Shown: piece by piece, positions 5,075 through 5,130 of the stretch | Layout: the number at the start of each line of letters is the position of its first letter | Numbering within the stretch: the stretch's first letter is position 1 | From: Solirubrobacterales bacterium | GTDB taxonomy: Bacteria; Actinomycetota; Thermoleophilia; Solirubrobacterales; Solirubrobacteraceae | Direction of reading: 5' to 3' | Assembly: GCA_025963955.1 (NCBI GenBank) | Contig: JAOPZU010000425.1 | Location: forward strand, 1 to 5,130 | Length of the DNA stretch: 5,130 bases | Notes under the pieces: model-generated | What the model was told of the DNA's origin: nothing | Seen by the model: only the letters and a program-made list of their open reading frames with translations | The model's database searches: none | Position numbers and translations under genes: made by a program

Positions 5075-5130
5075 CTAGCCGGACAGGCCGAGCAGCACGC
5101 CCTCGCGCAGGCCCCCGGCCGCGACGCGCA
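5075..5130 (-). CDS. ppx: 3' end of a Ppx/GppA family exopolyphosphatase (partial)
   Basis: The minus strand enters at the window edge and reads 'RVAAGGLREGVLLGLSG' before a TAG at 5075-5077. The 'GLREGVLL' pattern close to the C-terminus is characteristic of the Ppx/GppA phosphatase family, where it ends the second actin-like ATPase domain. These enzymes remove terminal phosphates from polyphosphate (Ppx) or act on pppGpp (GppA). Only 17 complete residues are visible, so the subtype and intactness of the active site cannot be judged. Lying upstream of two CHAD genes and ppk1 on the same strand makes an exopolyphosphatase the natural reading. Confidence 0.72.
   Translation of the reverse strand, partial: RVAAGGLREGVLLGLSG

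Noticed and set aside
5061..5082. Terminator between the ppx-like gene and CHAD1
   Set aside because: The GC-rich palindrome around the stop (GGCTAGCC) has no proper loop, a short imperfect stem and no T-run. Read-through into CHAD1 seems more likely.

Overview
The window is very GC-rich, densely coded DNA from a high-GC actinobacterium. My best guess is a member of the Thermoleophilia (Solirubrobacterales-like). That guess rests on the protein style: a secreted Ala/Val/Thr/Pro-rich protein with a C-terminal two-cysteine beta-type domain, an Ala-rich coiled-coil tail ending in a 'GLGAC' motif, and CHAD proteins opening with a 'K-x-A-R-x-(I/V)-(E/K)-G-L' leader. No rRNA or other taxonomic marker is present, so this is inference.

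Layout, left to right: (1) 1-207, plus strand, the 3' end of an unrecognised gene encoding an Ala/Arg/Gln-rich helical C-terminus. (2) A 24-bp convergent gap. (3) 232-1530, minus strand, a secreted low-complexity protein of 432 aa with a signal peptide, a nearly perfect 36-residue tandem repeat, a Thr/Pro linker and a C-terminal domain containing two Cys. (4) 1531-1731, a 201-bp intergenic region holding the leader of that gene and a strong hairpin just past the ppk stop. (5) 1732-5130, minus strand, a polyphosphate gene block transcribed right to left. It runs from the tail of a Ppx/GppA exopolyphosphatase through two small CHAD-domain genes to a full-length polyphosphate kinase, ppk1.

The polyphosphate block is the biological core. 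PPK1 makes polyP from ATP, Ppx/GppA enzymes degrade it, and CHAD domains are known polyP-binding modules. CHAD1, CHAD2 and ppk1 are joined by two ATGA stop/start overlaps, which implies one transcript and coupled translation. The two CHAD genes look like the N-terminal and C-terminal halves of one ordinary CHAD domain. CHAD1 carries the 'HDMRVATRRLR' motif and CHAD2 the 'LHDMRIAAKRLRY' motif. Each half also has its own similar N-terminal leader. I therefore suggest a two-subunit (split) CHAD that binds or channels polyP next to its synthesising and degrading enzymes. The operon and overlaps are seen directly; the heterodimer and channelling are inference.

No tRNA, rRNA, CRISPR array, insertion sequence, attachment site or replication origin was seen. 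The long open frames on the plus strand opposite ppk1 and the secreted-protein gene are GC-driven shadows.
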